A stretch of 34,699 nucleotides of DNA, from contig JAJHRF010000016.1 of the NCBI GenBank assembly GCA_020832925.1, forward strand, positions 1 to 34,699, given 5' to 3'. This stretch comes from Desulfurococcaceae archaeon. Its GTDB lineage: Archaea; Thermoproteota; Thermoprotei_A; Sulfolobales; Ignisphaeraceae. The position numbers and the translations under genes are program-made. How positions within the stretch are numbered: position 1 is the first letter of the stretch; every line of letters starts with the position of its first letter. Positions 17,025 to 24,717 of the stretch are shown here, piece after piece. The notes under the pieces were generated by a model that ran no database searches, was not told where the DNA came from, and worked only from the letters and a program-made list of their open reading frames with translations.

Positions 17025-18098
17025 ATGGGTTTTGTAGATATTTTAAATGTTACTAAAAAATTTGGAAATGTTGTAGCTTTAGATAACGTCACATTATCGA
17101 TTGATAGAGGGGAGATATTCGCTGTTCTAGGTCCTTCAGGTTGTGGTAAAACAACACTTCTAAGGATAATCGCAGGTCTTGAACTACCTGATAGCGGTAA
17201 GATTATAATAAACGGTGTTGATGTAACGTATGAGAAACCTCAGAAGAGAAGAGCTGTTATGGTTTTCCAGAACTGGGCCCTATGGCCTCATATGACTGTG
17301 TTTGAGAATATTGCTTACGGTTTGAAGATAAGAGGAGTCTCTAGAAATGAGATCGTGAAGAAGGTTAGATGGGTTTTAGAGTTAGTGAAACTTGAAGGTC
17401 TTGAGGATAGATATCCACACCAGTTATCAGGTGGTCAGCAGCAAAGAGTTGCTTTAGCAAGAGCTCTTGTTGTTGAACCAGAGCTTCTTCTTCTAGATGA
17501 ACCTTTAAGTAATTTAGATGCTCGTTTAAGGATAGAGATGAGGGACGAGCTTAGGAGTTTAATTAAAAAACTTGGGATAACAGCTATATATGTTACCCAC
17601 GACCAAGAAGAGGCTATGGTTGTAGCAGATAGAATTGCTGTTATGAATAGAGGTAGGGTTATGCAAGTTGGTACACCTAGCGAGATATTTTTCAAACCTA
17701 AGGATCTATTTGTAGCTACTTTCATTGGAAGAGCTAACGTAATTAGAGGTGTTGCTGAGAAAATTGAGAATGAGATAGTCTATGCCAAGGTCAACGACAA
17801 GTTGATCGTAGGTTTAAAGAGTTCTGAAGATCTCTCAATAGGGGATAGCATAGCGATTGTTGTAAGACCGCAGTTTATAAAATTGGGATGTAGAGGAGAT
17901 GAAGATAATATTTTCATAGGGAGAGTATTATCGTCGAAGGCTATCGGTCTATTAACCGAAGTTAAAATCGATACACCGATTGGTATTCTTACAGTTGCTG
18001 TAACAGGGTTGTACCAAAAAGATATTAGTAGTGCTGTGGATATATGTTTTGATAAAGAGAATGTATATATATTTAGATATGAAGAAGTTTCTTTCTAA
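17025..18098 (+). CDS. ABC transporter ATP-binding protein with TOBE domain
   Basis: The 357-residue ATPase of the FbpC/PotA/MalK class would drive the permease just upstream, whose stop codon is 2 bases before this ATG. It has Walker A GPSGCGKTT (36-44), a Q-loop FQNWALWP, signature LSGGQQQR (134-141), Walker B LLLLDEP (154-160), D-loop SNLDARL and the switch His in YVTHDQEEA. The last 110 residues form a TOBE-type beta domain (FIGRANVIRG onward). All motifs are intact, so the ATPase has outlasted its receptor and perhaps its permease. The ligand cannot be told from sequence alone. Confidence 0.88.
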   Translation: MGFVDILNVTKKFGNVVALDNVTLSIDRGEIFAVLGPSGCGKTTLLRIIAGLELPDSGKIIINGVDVTYEKPQKRRAVMVFQNWALWPHMTVFENIAYGLKIRGVSRNEIVKKVRWVLELVKLEGLEDRYPHQLSGGQQQRVALARALVVEPELLLLDEPLSNLDARLRIEMRDELRSLIKKLGITAIYVTHDQEEAMVVADRIAVMNRGRVMQVGTPSEIFFKPKDLFVATFIGRANVIRGVAEKIENEIVYAKVNDKLIVGLKSSEDLSIGDSIAIVVRPQFIKLGCRGDEDNIFIGRVLSSKAIGLLTEVKIDTPIGILTVAVTGLYQKDISSAVDICFDKENVYIFRYEEVSF

Positions 18099-18103
18099 AC
18101 CAT

Positions 18104-18742
18104 TCACAAAGTTTTCAATACTTCTACAAGTTTCTTTATACTACATGAAGGTATGTATATATCTACATCACTTTTCTTAACATATCTAGAGGGACAGAAA
18201 GCTATCGATATATCGCAACATCTAAACATATCTACATCATTTACATTATCCCCTATACAGATAAGTTTATCAAATCTAACCCCTTTTTGATCTAGGTAAT
18301 CTAGCAAAGCTGTACCTTTTCCATGAAAGTCTATATAACTTATAGGATAGCCTGTAAGTTTTCCATCGACGATCTTCAGCTCTACACCTATATAATCATC
18401 GAAACCAAGTTCTTTAACAGCTCTCTCACCTAGTAAACCAAAACCTCCTGTAACAGCTATAAAGAGATCCCCTACCCTAGTACGCCTGAAGTTAACAAGC
18501 TCTTCAACACCTTGTCTCCAAGGGATAGACCTAATAATGGTGTTGAAAATCTCGAAACTAAGTCCTTTGAAAAGCCTAAGCTCTAGAAAAACCCATTCTT
18601 CATAGCTTATCAACCCACTGAAAAAGTACTCAGCATAATTTTTAAATCTCTCCTCTAAACCAAAAACCATTTTAACATACCACCAACTACTTCTAACAGG
18701 CGTTAAAGTTCCATCTATATCAAATGCGAATACATACATCAC
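18104..18742 (-). CDS. HAD-superfamily phosphatase (PSP-like)
   Basis: The 212-residue protein has motif I FDIDGTLTP (nucleophile Asp8, acid/base Asp10), motif II in IAVTGG near 112-117 and motif IV GDNVNDVDMF near 171-180. A helical cap of about 80 residues follows motif I. The order and spacing resemble phosphoserine-phosphatase-like HAD enzymes of the class acting on small phosphorylated metabolites. The substrate is unknown. The gene converges on the ABC ATPase gene with only 5 bases between the stop codons, and its start (ATG at 18742, followed by a second ATG) has its own upstream region of about 200 bases shared divergently with the ABC-2 exporter. Confidence 0.82.
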   Translation of the reverse strand: MMYVFAFDIDGTLTPVRSSWWYVKMVFGLEERFKNYAEYFFSGLISYEEWVFLELRLFKGLSFEIFNTIIRSIPWRQGVEELVNFRRTRVGDLFIAVTGGFGLLGERAVKELGFDDYIGVELKIVDGKLTGYPISYIDFHGKGTALLDYLDQKGVRFDKLICIGDNVNDVDMFRCCDISIAFCPSRYVKKSDVDIYIPSCSIKKLVEVLKTL

Positions 18743-18960
18743 TGTATACCTATGGTAATATTTCTAATATCAATAGTTTAAGTACCTATAGATAAATAGA
18801 TCATCAAAGAGGCAATTCAATACCATACAGAATATATCTTAATGTAGAGATCTTTGTTAAACTAAATTTCTAGCTTAGGTTAATGTTAAGCAAGTATATT
18901 TGCTACTTAATGTGTTGAACATAGTGTAGACATCGAATATTGGATAAGGTAATACTGACA

Positions 18961-19905
18961 ATGACTGAAAAAGCTATTGAGATAATCAATTTGGTTAAGA
19001 AGTTCGGAAACTTTGTAGCTGTTGATAACATATCGTTAACAATTTACAGTGGAGAGATATTTGGTCTTCTAGGTCCTAATGGAAGTGGGAAAACAACAAC
19101 GTTGTTAACAATAGCTACTGTGTATAAACCTACTTCAGGCGATGTACGTGTTTATGGTTATAGCGTTGTTAGTGATGGAGATAAAGTTAGGAAGATGGTT
19201 GGAATAGCTTTCCAAGAGCCGAAGGCACTAGGTATAGATAAACCTTACGATCTTCTTCTATGGCATGCAAAAGTTGTTGGTTATTCGGGAGAAGAAGCTA
19301 GGAAAGTTGTTAAAGATGTTATGGAGGATCTAGGTCTATGGGAGCATAGGAATAAGTACTTCTATCAGCTTAGTGGTGGTACTAGGAAGAAGGTTGAGAT
19401 AGCCAAGGTGTTGATACAGAAACCTAAGGTAGCTATATTTGATGAACCAACAGCACAAGTAGATGTTGTTTCTAAGCATTATCTATGGGATAAAATTAAG
19501 GAGCTGAAAGAAGAAGGATCTACAATTATAATTGCTACAAACGATATGTTTGAAGCTGAAAGAATGTGTGAAAGAATAGCCATTATATATAAAGGCAAAG
19601 TGAAAGCTATAGGTACTATCAAAGAGCTTAAAGATTTTGTACCTCTTGGTGATACAATAGAACTTGAGCTAGCATCTTATGCAGATCAGCATGTTCTAGA
19701 TATACTTAGTCGTTTCGGCAAAGTACGGGGGTTGGGGAACAAGGTTTTGATATATGTTAACAGAGGTGAAGAAGTTGCTATCGATATCATTGATGCATTA
19801 AGAAGATCAGGTGTAAAAATTGTTAGGATAATGGTTAAAGAGCCCTCGCTTGACGACGTCTTCTTCTATATAACTGGTGCAAAACTTAAAGAGGAGATAA
19901 GCTGA
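18961..19905 (+). CDS. ABC-2 type exporter ATPase
   Basis: The protein has Walker A LGPNGSGKTT, signature LSGGTRKKVEIAKVL, Walker B VAIFDEPTAQVD and a C-terminal extension ending in EPSLDDVFFYITG, which is typical of ABC-2 (DRA/CcmA-like) ATPases. I place the start at the ATG at 18961 (314 residues) because an AAGGT site lies 10 bases before it; the frame is open back to a TTG at 18940. Its stop TGA overlaps the ATG of the first permease gene, so translation is coupled. Such transporters export drugs, lipids, polysaccharides or peptides; no substrate can be inferred here. The switch histidine seen in importer ATPases is replaced by Asn (ATNDMFEAE). Confidence 0.87.
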   Translation: MTEKAIEIINLVKKFGNFVAVDNISLTIYSGEIFGLLGPNGSGKTTTLLTIATVYKPTSGDVRVYGYSVVSDGDKVRKMVGIAFQEPKALGIDKPYDLLLWHAKVVGYSGEEARKVVKDVMEDLGLWEHRNKYFYQLSGGTRKKVEIAKVLIQKPKVAIFDEPTAQVDVVSKHYLWDKIKELKEEGSTIIIATNDMFEAERMCERIAIIYKGKVKAIGTIKELKDFVPLGDTIELELASYADQHVLDILSRFGKVRGLGNKVLIYVNRGEEVAIDIIDALRRSGVKIVRIMVKEPSLDDVFFYITGAKLKEEIS

Positions 19906-20726
19906 TGATATACATGAGCTCTCTTCTTAAAGATTTGAGGTATATTCTACTGCTTGTCCAATGGGATTTGATGAAGATTGTGAGAAGAGTTATATTTGTT
20001 GCTATGAGGTCTACATGGTTCGTAATTCAAGTAGTTTTCTTCGGACCTGTTATAGCTCAGATGGTAAATGCTAGAGGTATCGGATTAGATGTTTCATCCT
20101 ATTATAATTTCTATCTTTTAGGTATCTATACATCGATACTCTTCACTATAACAGCTTCAAGAGCATATGATATAGCTGAAGAATTTGAAGAAGGTATTAT
20201 TGAGTATCAGCTCTCTTTACCTATGAATAGGAAGATCCTTGCTTTAGGTAGAGCTATAGGTAGTGGCATAGCTTCTACATTGTTTACTCTACCAATGTTT
20301 TTAACAGTTATCATTTTGGCAAAGGAATTCGATCTTCTGACTATAGCTATCTCAATTGTATCAGCGTTGATCTTCTCTATAGCTATCTCAGGTTTCGTAT
20401 TAACTACTACACTCTCTATAAAATCTAGCGATGCAACAGATATCATTATGGGTGTACTCGATGCTATACTTATCAGACTTTCAACAATTTTCTACCCAGC
20501 TGTTATACTCAAGAATATTGCTCCTTATTACTATGCTGCGATAATCAATCCTTTATCTTATTTAGCGGATCTGTTACGTATTTTCTATTCATTCGAAGAA
20601 TTCGGGGAAATAGTTATCGTTAACCCAGAAGCTATGGCAAGCTACATACTCGGGCTTTTCATAGGTTTTACAGTTCTAGCTATGTATGTAATAGAGAAGA
20701 AGATAGAGGGTGGTGGATGGAGGTGA
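19905..20726 (+). CDS. ABC-2 type exporter permease 1
   Basis: This 273-residue integral membrane protein has about six predicted helices. The N-terminal amphipathic region (LRYILLLVQWDLMKIVRR) is followed by helices around FVIQVVFFGPVI and YLLGIYTSILFTITA. Then comes the cytoplasmic loop EEFEEGIIEYQLSLPMNRK, which is the contact region characteristic of ABC2_membrane proteins. It overlaps the ATPase gene by one base and the next permease gene by 10 bases, so the three genes form a coupled operon. With permease 2 it would make the heterodimeric membrane part of the exporter. Confidence 0.82.
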   Translation: MIYMSSLLKDLRYILLLVQWDLMKIVRRVIFVAMRSTWFVIQVVFFGPVIAQMVNARGIGLDVSSYYNFYLLGIYTSILFTITASRAYDIAEEFEEGIIEYQLSLPMNRKILALGRAIGSGIASTLFTLPMFLTVIILAKEFDLLTIAISIVSALIFSIAISGFVLTTTLSIKSSDATDIIMGVLDAILIRLSTIFYPAVILKNIAPYYYAAIINPLSYLADLLRIFYSFEEFGEIVIVNPEAMASYILGLFIGFTVLAMYVIEKKIEGGGWR

Positions 20727-21493
20727 GCGAAGTTAAGAAGTTATGGCTTACAGCTTTAAGAGATCTTGAAAGATTTGCAAACAATAAATATTGGCTAGCT
20801 GCTCAAATAGCTATGAATCTCGCCGATATATTCATATTTGCTCTTGTTTTTAGAGGATTTATAAAGAGAGATATTGTTCCTGATTACCTACAATATATGA
20901 CGCCTGGAGCAGTTGCTTTAGCATCATTTGTTGCTGCATTCTCTATAGGTAGAGAAGTTGGTATGGAGGTTAGAAGAGAACTTGTTGACTATCTCCTAGT
21001 TCTACCTATGAAAAGAACAACACTTGTCTTCGGCAGGATTTTAAGCGGTATGCTTAGGGGGCTCGTTTATCAAGTACCCTTCATAGTTATAGCTATGATC
21101 CTACTATCCCCACCAACCATAGGAAAAACACCAATACTTATAGCAACATCTATTATCCTCACAACCACAATGTCAAGTTTAGCAATAGCTGTTTCAACTA
21201 TTAGCAGAGACTTCAATATACAAGCAACTTTTAGAGCTCTCACTCACTACCTTCTATTCTTCTTCTCAAACGTATTCTACACAAGAAAAGCATTAGAGCT
21301 TAGGTTTCCACAACCTTTACCAGATATTATAAATATCATGCCCATATCTATTGCAGCTGATATCTATAGATGGTGTTTCAATTACTATCAATCAATTGAT
21401 ATTTGGCAGAAACTACTAGCACTAGCCATTTGGGGGGCAATATTAACACTAATTGCAACAACTATATACCTTAGGAATCTAACAAAGAGATGA
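20717..21493 (+). CDS. ABC-2 type exporter permease 2
   Basis: The 258-residue membrane protein is a second ABC-2 permease. It has an N-terminal WLTALRDLERFANNKYW region, about six helices, and the coupling loop EVRRELVDYLLVLPMKRTTL, which corresponds to the loop in permease 1. Its ATG lies inside the last codons of permease 1 (10-base overlap), which points to translational coupling. The two permeases are clearly different in sequence, so the exporter is probably a heterodimer. After the TGA stop there are about 240 bases without a gene before the DGC-type pseudogene. Confidence 0.8.
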   Translation: MEVSEVKKLWLTALRDLERFANNKYWLAAQIAMNLADIFIFALVFRGFIKRDIVPDYLQYMTPGAVALASFVAAFSIGREVGMEVRRELVDYLLVLPMKRTTLVFGRILSGMLRGLVYQVPFIVIAMILLSPPTIGKTPILIATSIILTTTMSSLAIAVSTISRDFNIQATFRALTHYLLFFFSNVFYTRKALELRFPQPLPDIINIMPISIAADIYRWCFNYYQSIDIWQKLLALAIWGAILTLIATTIYLRNLTKR

Positions 21494-21737
21494 CAACCAG
21501 GTCTCTAGTAACCTAATAAATAGTTATTCAAAGACATATCAACTCAACATATACTACTTAACATTCTTAATAATCTGAATACAATGATGAAACTATCTAG
21601 ACTATAACATCTAAACTCAAAACATTACCACTATCATTAAAAATAAAATACTAAGTACAACATATGGATAAAGCAATTGAAATACCTTGACCTTTTTAAA
21701 CTATCAACACTAGCTTCAGATAAAAAAATTGCTATTC

Positions 21738-22157
21738 TTATTCTTTTGGAAACATTGCTTGCTGTGCTAAGAATTCTGAAAGAAAGTTCTTTACAATTTT
21801 ATCTGCAATTTTCATAACCTCTTCATCGCTAAAATCTAGCGATGGTAGTTTATCTATACCTTCTTTAGCTACAACAACTTCATATGAGATCTGTATTCCT
21901 TTATCTCTCAACATTTTTGAAGTGCACATCAGTTGACATCCATTTATAGCTATAACTGCTTTTGCATTCTTGAAGATATCTATATGGGTTTTACTTCCAG
22001 CACCGATAGCTGAAAGACAACACATTCTAACCATATTAGGGTATGTTTTTGTAAGTCTTCTAGCAACCTCGTCACCTATTTACTCAGTACTTGATGCACC
22101 ATCACATGTAGCTATGATGATTAAATCTTTAGCATGTGTAGCGCAATGTGGTAACAA
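21738..22157 (-). pseudogene. DGC-type zinc-binding protein gene interrupted by one TAA
   Basis: The minus-strand frame from a TTG at 22157 encodes LIIIATCDGASSTE, then TAA at 22080-22082, then IGDEVARRLTKTYPNMVRMC and CLSAIGAG, and continues to the stop at 21738. Without the stop this is about 139 residues of the putative zinc-binding DGC family (PF08859), with the Cys-x-Gly-Ala-Ser start, a central Cys pair and GCQLMCTSKML near the middle. An ATG at 22034 gives a 98-residue product that would lack the first strand and its cysteine. The family often sits beside DUF134 and NifX-like genes, which are the next genes here. Only one lesion is seen, so it could be a recent mutation or a base-call error. 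Confidence 0.68.
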
Positions 22158-22353
22158 TTGATATCTACTTGACCTTGGGCTACTCATTTACAACACCTAT
22201 ATTCATAATTATGCACGCATATCATGTTCCTAATTTTAAGTTTAGTCGTTATGACATCTACATGAGGTGATAAGCATAGGTACGAAATTGTTATTAGTGT
22301 TTAGTTCAGATATATACATGTTTAGAGATCTAGAGTAGCGTAGGTGGCTATCT

Positions 22354-22701
22354 ATGCCAAGACGATGGTGTTATCGTTGGAGACGCTGTGGAATTAATAT
22401 ACCGATAGAAAGTAACATAAATATTGAGGATACTTTCTACATACCTATAAAACCTACATCAGATCTTGCTATAAGCAATTATGTAGAACTCTACGATTAC
22501 GAAGTAGAAGCTTTTGCATTAATACACTATGAAGGTTTAACAACAGATGAAGCTGCAACAAGAATGAAATTATCAAAAACAACTTTTTGGCGTATACTAG
22601 AGCAAACAAGGTTTAAATTAGCAAAAGCACTTATCGAACGTAAACCAATAAAGATAATATCCACAAAACAGATACCTCAAGAATTTTCTCAACAACCCTG
22701 A
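22354..22701 (+). CDS. DUF134 (UPF0251) helix-turn-helix protein
   Basis: The 115-residue protein matches the DUF134 family: a basic N-terminus MPRRWCYRWRRCG, the segment VELYDYEVEAFALIHYEGLT, and a sigma-like helix-turn-helix at about 70-97 (TDEAATRMKLSKTTFWRIL) with a recognition helix rich in Thr, Phe and Arg. The family is predicted to bind DNA and is commonly next to NifX-like and DUF5320 genes in anaerobic archaea and bacteria. A GGTGG ribosome binding site lies 8 bases before the ATG. It is a good candidate for the regulator of the operator pair at 22699-22765, whose first copy overlaps its own stop codon. Confidence 0.83.
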   Translation: MPRRWCYRWRRCGINIPIESNINIEDTFYIPIKPTSDLAISNYVELYDYEVEAFALIHYEGLTTDEAATRMKLSKTTFWRILEQTRFKLAKALIERKPIKIISTKQIPQEFSQQP

Positions 22702-22765
22702 AACATATTTCAAATTTAACATAGGGAAACTCGAGAAAAGCTTATAAGCTTTGAAACATATTTCA
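22699..22765 (+). promoter_or_regulatory. Promoter with paired 14-bp operators and palindromic TATA
   Basis: TGAAACATATTTCA occurs exactly at 22699-22712 and again at 22752-22765, 53 bp apart (about five helical turns). Each copy is itself an inverted repeat (TGAAA-4-TTTCA). Between them is the perfect 16-bp palindrome AAAGCTTATAAGCTTT (22737-22752), whose centre can serve as the TATA box for the gene starting at 22781. The second operator falls between TATA and the expected transcription start, a position typical of repression. Confidence 0.65.
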
Positions 22766-22780
22766 GGTCTGGTGAAAAAA

Positions 22781-23026
22781 ATGCATTGGTGGAGTTGTAA
22801 ACCATACCCAGGCCATGGTCCGTGGAGCCATTTACCACCACCACTAAGACCAGGATGGTGGTATGGTAGAGGATGGTGCTGGTGGATATATCCATTACCA
22901 CCATATACTCCATGGCTGAGTAAAGAAGACGAAATTAAGTATCTCGAAGAACTTAAGAAGTACATCACCGAAGTCGTATTGAAAGAAATTGATAAAAGAC
23001 TTGAGGAACTAAAATCCAGTAAGTAA
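22781..23026 (+). CDS. Tryptophan/proline-rich small protein, DUF5320-like
   Basis: I take the ATG at 22781 (81 residues), since GGTGA lies about 7 bases upstream and the operator-TATA arrangement puts transcription start just before it. The frame is open upstream to an ATG at 22751, but that codon lies inside the palindromic promoter. Residues 2-45 hold nine tryptophans, many prolines, glycines and histidines and two cysteines (HWWSC and RGWCWW). Residues 47-81 are a charged amphipathic helix that could form a coiled coil (EDEIKYLEELKKYI onward). This layout resembles DUF5320 proteins, which accompany DUF134 and NifX-like genes. The function is unknown; the aromatic, Cys and His residues could bind a metal centre. 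Confidence 0.7.
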   Translation: MHWWSCKPYPGHGPWSHLPPPLRPGWWYGRGWCWWIYPLPPYTPWLSKEDEIKYLEELKKYITEVVLKEIDKRLEELKSSK

Positions 23027-23039
23027 GTAGGTATTTGAA

Positions 23040-23456
23040 TTGTCCAACAATAGATCTAGAGATCAATCAATAACATTAGGGATACCTATAGTTAAAGTAG
23101 GTAATGAACTCTATATAAGTCCCCATTTTGGAAGAGCACCATTCTTTACTATTGTAGAGATAGCGGTAACAAGTAACAATTATAGAATAGTAGAGGTAAT
23201 ACAAAACCCTTACACACTACATGGACATGGAAAAGGTAGAAATATTGTAGATATCCTAATGACACGAAATATAAACGCTGTTATCACAATGAATATAGGT
23301 TACGGTGCATTTCATAGATTAAAAGAACGTAACATCGATGTATATCTCATCCCTATAGATAAAGAGAAAAGAAATGTTGTACCATTAAGTAGAGCTATAG
23401 AAATGTTTATAAATAAACAACTCGAAGAAGCAAAAGAACCTAGAGAACTAGAATAA
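23040..23456 (+). CDS. NifX/NifB-like dinitrogenase iron-molybdenum cofactor family protein
   Basis: The 138-residue protein has the NifX/NafY-like fold: IPIVKVGNELYISPHFGRAP near 15-34, a strand FTIVEIAV, GHGKGRNIVDILMTRNINAV near 66-85, and the glycine motif NIGYGAFHRLKE. Proteins of this kind bind iron-molybdenum or related metal clusters. Stand-alone members occur in many anaerobes without nitrogenase, and no nif genes are in this window. The start is a TTG preceded by TAGGTA, 13 bases after the stop of the tryptophan-rich protein gene, so both genes should be controlled by the operator pair. An alternative is a general metal or electron-cofactor chaperone. Confidence 0.82.
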   Translation: MSNNRSRDQSITLGIPIVKVGNELYISPHFGRAPFFTIVEIAVTSNNYRIVEVIQNPYTLHGHGKGRNIVDILMTRNINAVITMNIGYGAFHRLKERNIDVYLIPIDKEKRNVVPLSRAIEMFINKQLEEAKEPRELE

Positions 23457-23490
23457 TGTTCATCGAGATTTAAGAAACCAAATTTTTATT

Positions 23491-24711
23491 CTACTCTTTA
23501 TTGTTTATTATATCTAGTATCTTTTTGTATGGGAGTACAGGTTTTCCGTATACAAGGGTGTAGTATATTGTTGGTATACGAAGTTTTTTAAAGTAAGGTT
23601 CGAGTTTTTCATCAGCTATCACTATTAGGTTTTTCAATATTTTCGATATTTCGTATAGTTTGTAAGCTTTTTTCTCTGCGTATTCTTTTCTCCAGTAACC
23701 TGCTACCTCTATGTAAAATTCTCTACCATCTTTATATATCTTGAAGTCTGGTAAGTAGACTAATGAACCAAGTGCTATAGGCTCTTCTTCTCTCCTTACA
23801 TCTATACCTAGAGACTTCAAGACTCTGTATATAGATTCCTCTATTGAGCTATCGAAAATCTGTTTTACATATACCTGTCTATCAGTATCTATAAGAGGTT
23901 TAAATCTGTATGATAGAAGTTCTATTTCTAAAACTTTCTTACTTGTATGCATTGATGCTTCAATACTCCAGTATCTCGATAAATAGAGCATGCCGAGGAT
24001 TTTTGAAATAAGTAGTGAAAGTCTTGAGCCATATGCTGTAGGTCTTCTAAATAAACTTCTAGGTCCTTCAACAATAATCCTCAGAATATTTCCATGGTAT
24101 CTCATATCGTATACAAGTCCGTAGAGTTTCGAGAATCTTCCAACTATTTTAACAATATTGCCTAGATTCTTTTCATTCTTTGCAATATCTATAGTTATTC
24201 TCGATGAATTTACACATACTGTGTCTATAGTTTCAAAATTGAATATCTTAACAACTTTTTCTACAGAAGGTTCAATAACTTTAGTTAAAATTTGCTCGTT
24301 TATATCATCGCTCCATAGAATTTCATCTATATCTATATCTAATTTCAACTCTTTCCTAATTTTTTCTAAGAATTCATCCCTCTTCTCTTGAGTTATATAA
24401 CCTCCAAAATATGTATTTACAAATTGGAATACTTTTAGTCTAAGTATTTTCGGATCTATAGGTGGATTCTTTGGTTGCTGAGCTTTATAGAAGTAGTTCA
24501 TAACTTTTCTAAAAGCTTTGTAGAGCTTATCGTCTCCTACAACTATTCTTAGCTCTTCCCAATCTATATCACCTAGCTTCTTCCCTTCGTTAGCTCTGTA
24601 GAACTCTACAACATTTTCTATAAGTTCTCTATCTCTTTCAGGATCTAAGTAAAAAGGTTTTGCTTTACCACTACGAAATTCTAATTTTAGATTCTTCCTA
24701 CCATAGGTCAA
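23491..24711 (-). CDS. bax1: Bax1 nuclease (DUF790), partner of XPB
   Basis: The 406-residue protein belongs to DUF790 (PF05626), the family of the archaeal XPB-binding nuclease Bax1. The C-terminal part has the restriction-like core LVYLPDFKIYKDGREFYIEV (about 323-342) with a PD...E pattern followed by AGYWRKEYAEKK, as in the family. The N-terminal part is the helical region used for XPB binding. In archaea Bax1 cuts bubble DNA next to the helicase and the pair is thought to act in nucleotide excision repair. The start is a TTG 6 bases after the XPB stop codon, with AAAGGTTGA in the right place as ribosome binding site, so XPB and Bax1 are one transcript. Confidence 0.88.
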   Translation of the reverse strand: MTYGRKNLKLEFRSGKAKPFYLDPERDRELIENVVEFYRANEGKKLGDIDWEELRIVVGDDKLYKAFRKVMNYFYKAQQPKNPPIDPKILRLKVFQFVNTYFGGYITQEKRDEFLEKIRKELKLDIDIDEILWSDDINEQILTKVIEPSVEKVVKIFNFETIDTVCVNSSRITIDIAKNEKNLGNIVKIVGRFSKLYGLVYDMRYHGNILRIIVEGPRSLFRRPTAYGSRLSLLISKILGMLYLSRYWSIEASMHTSKKVLEIELLSYRFKPLIDTDRQVYVKQIFDSSIEESIYRVLKSLGIDVRREEEPIALGSLVYLPDFKIYKDGREFYIEVAGYWRKEYAEKKAYKLYEISKILKNLIVIADEKLEPYFKKLRIPTIYYTLVYGKPVLPYKKILDIINNKE

Positions 24712-24717
24712 GCAGAT

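Noticed and set aside
21575-21590. CTGA followed by ATGATGA as an internal D'-C' pair of an sRNA
   Set aside because: No C box at the right distance upstream and no CTGA downstream, so no full sRNA can be built.
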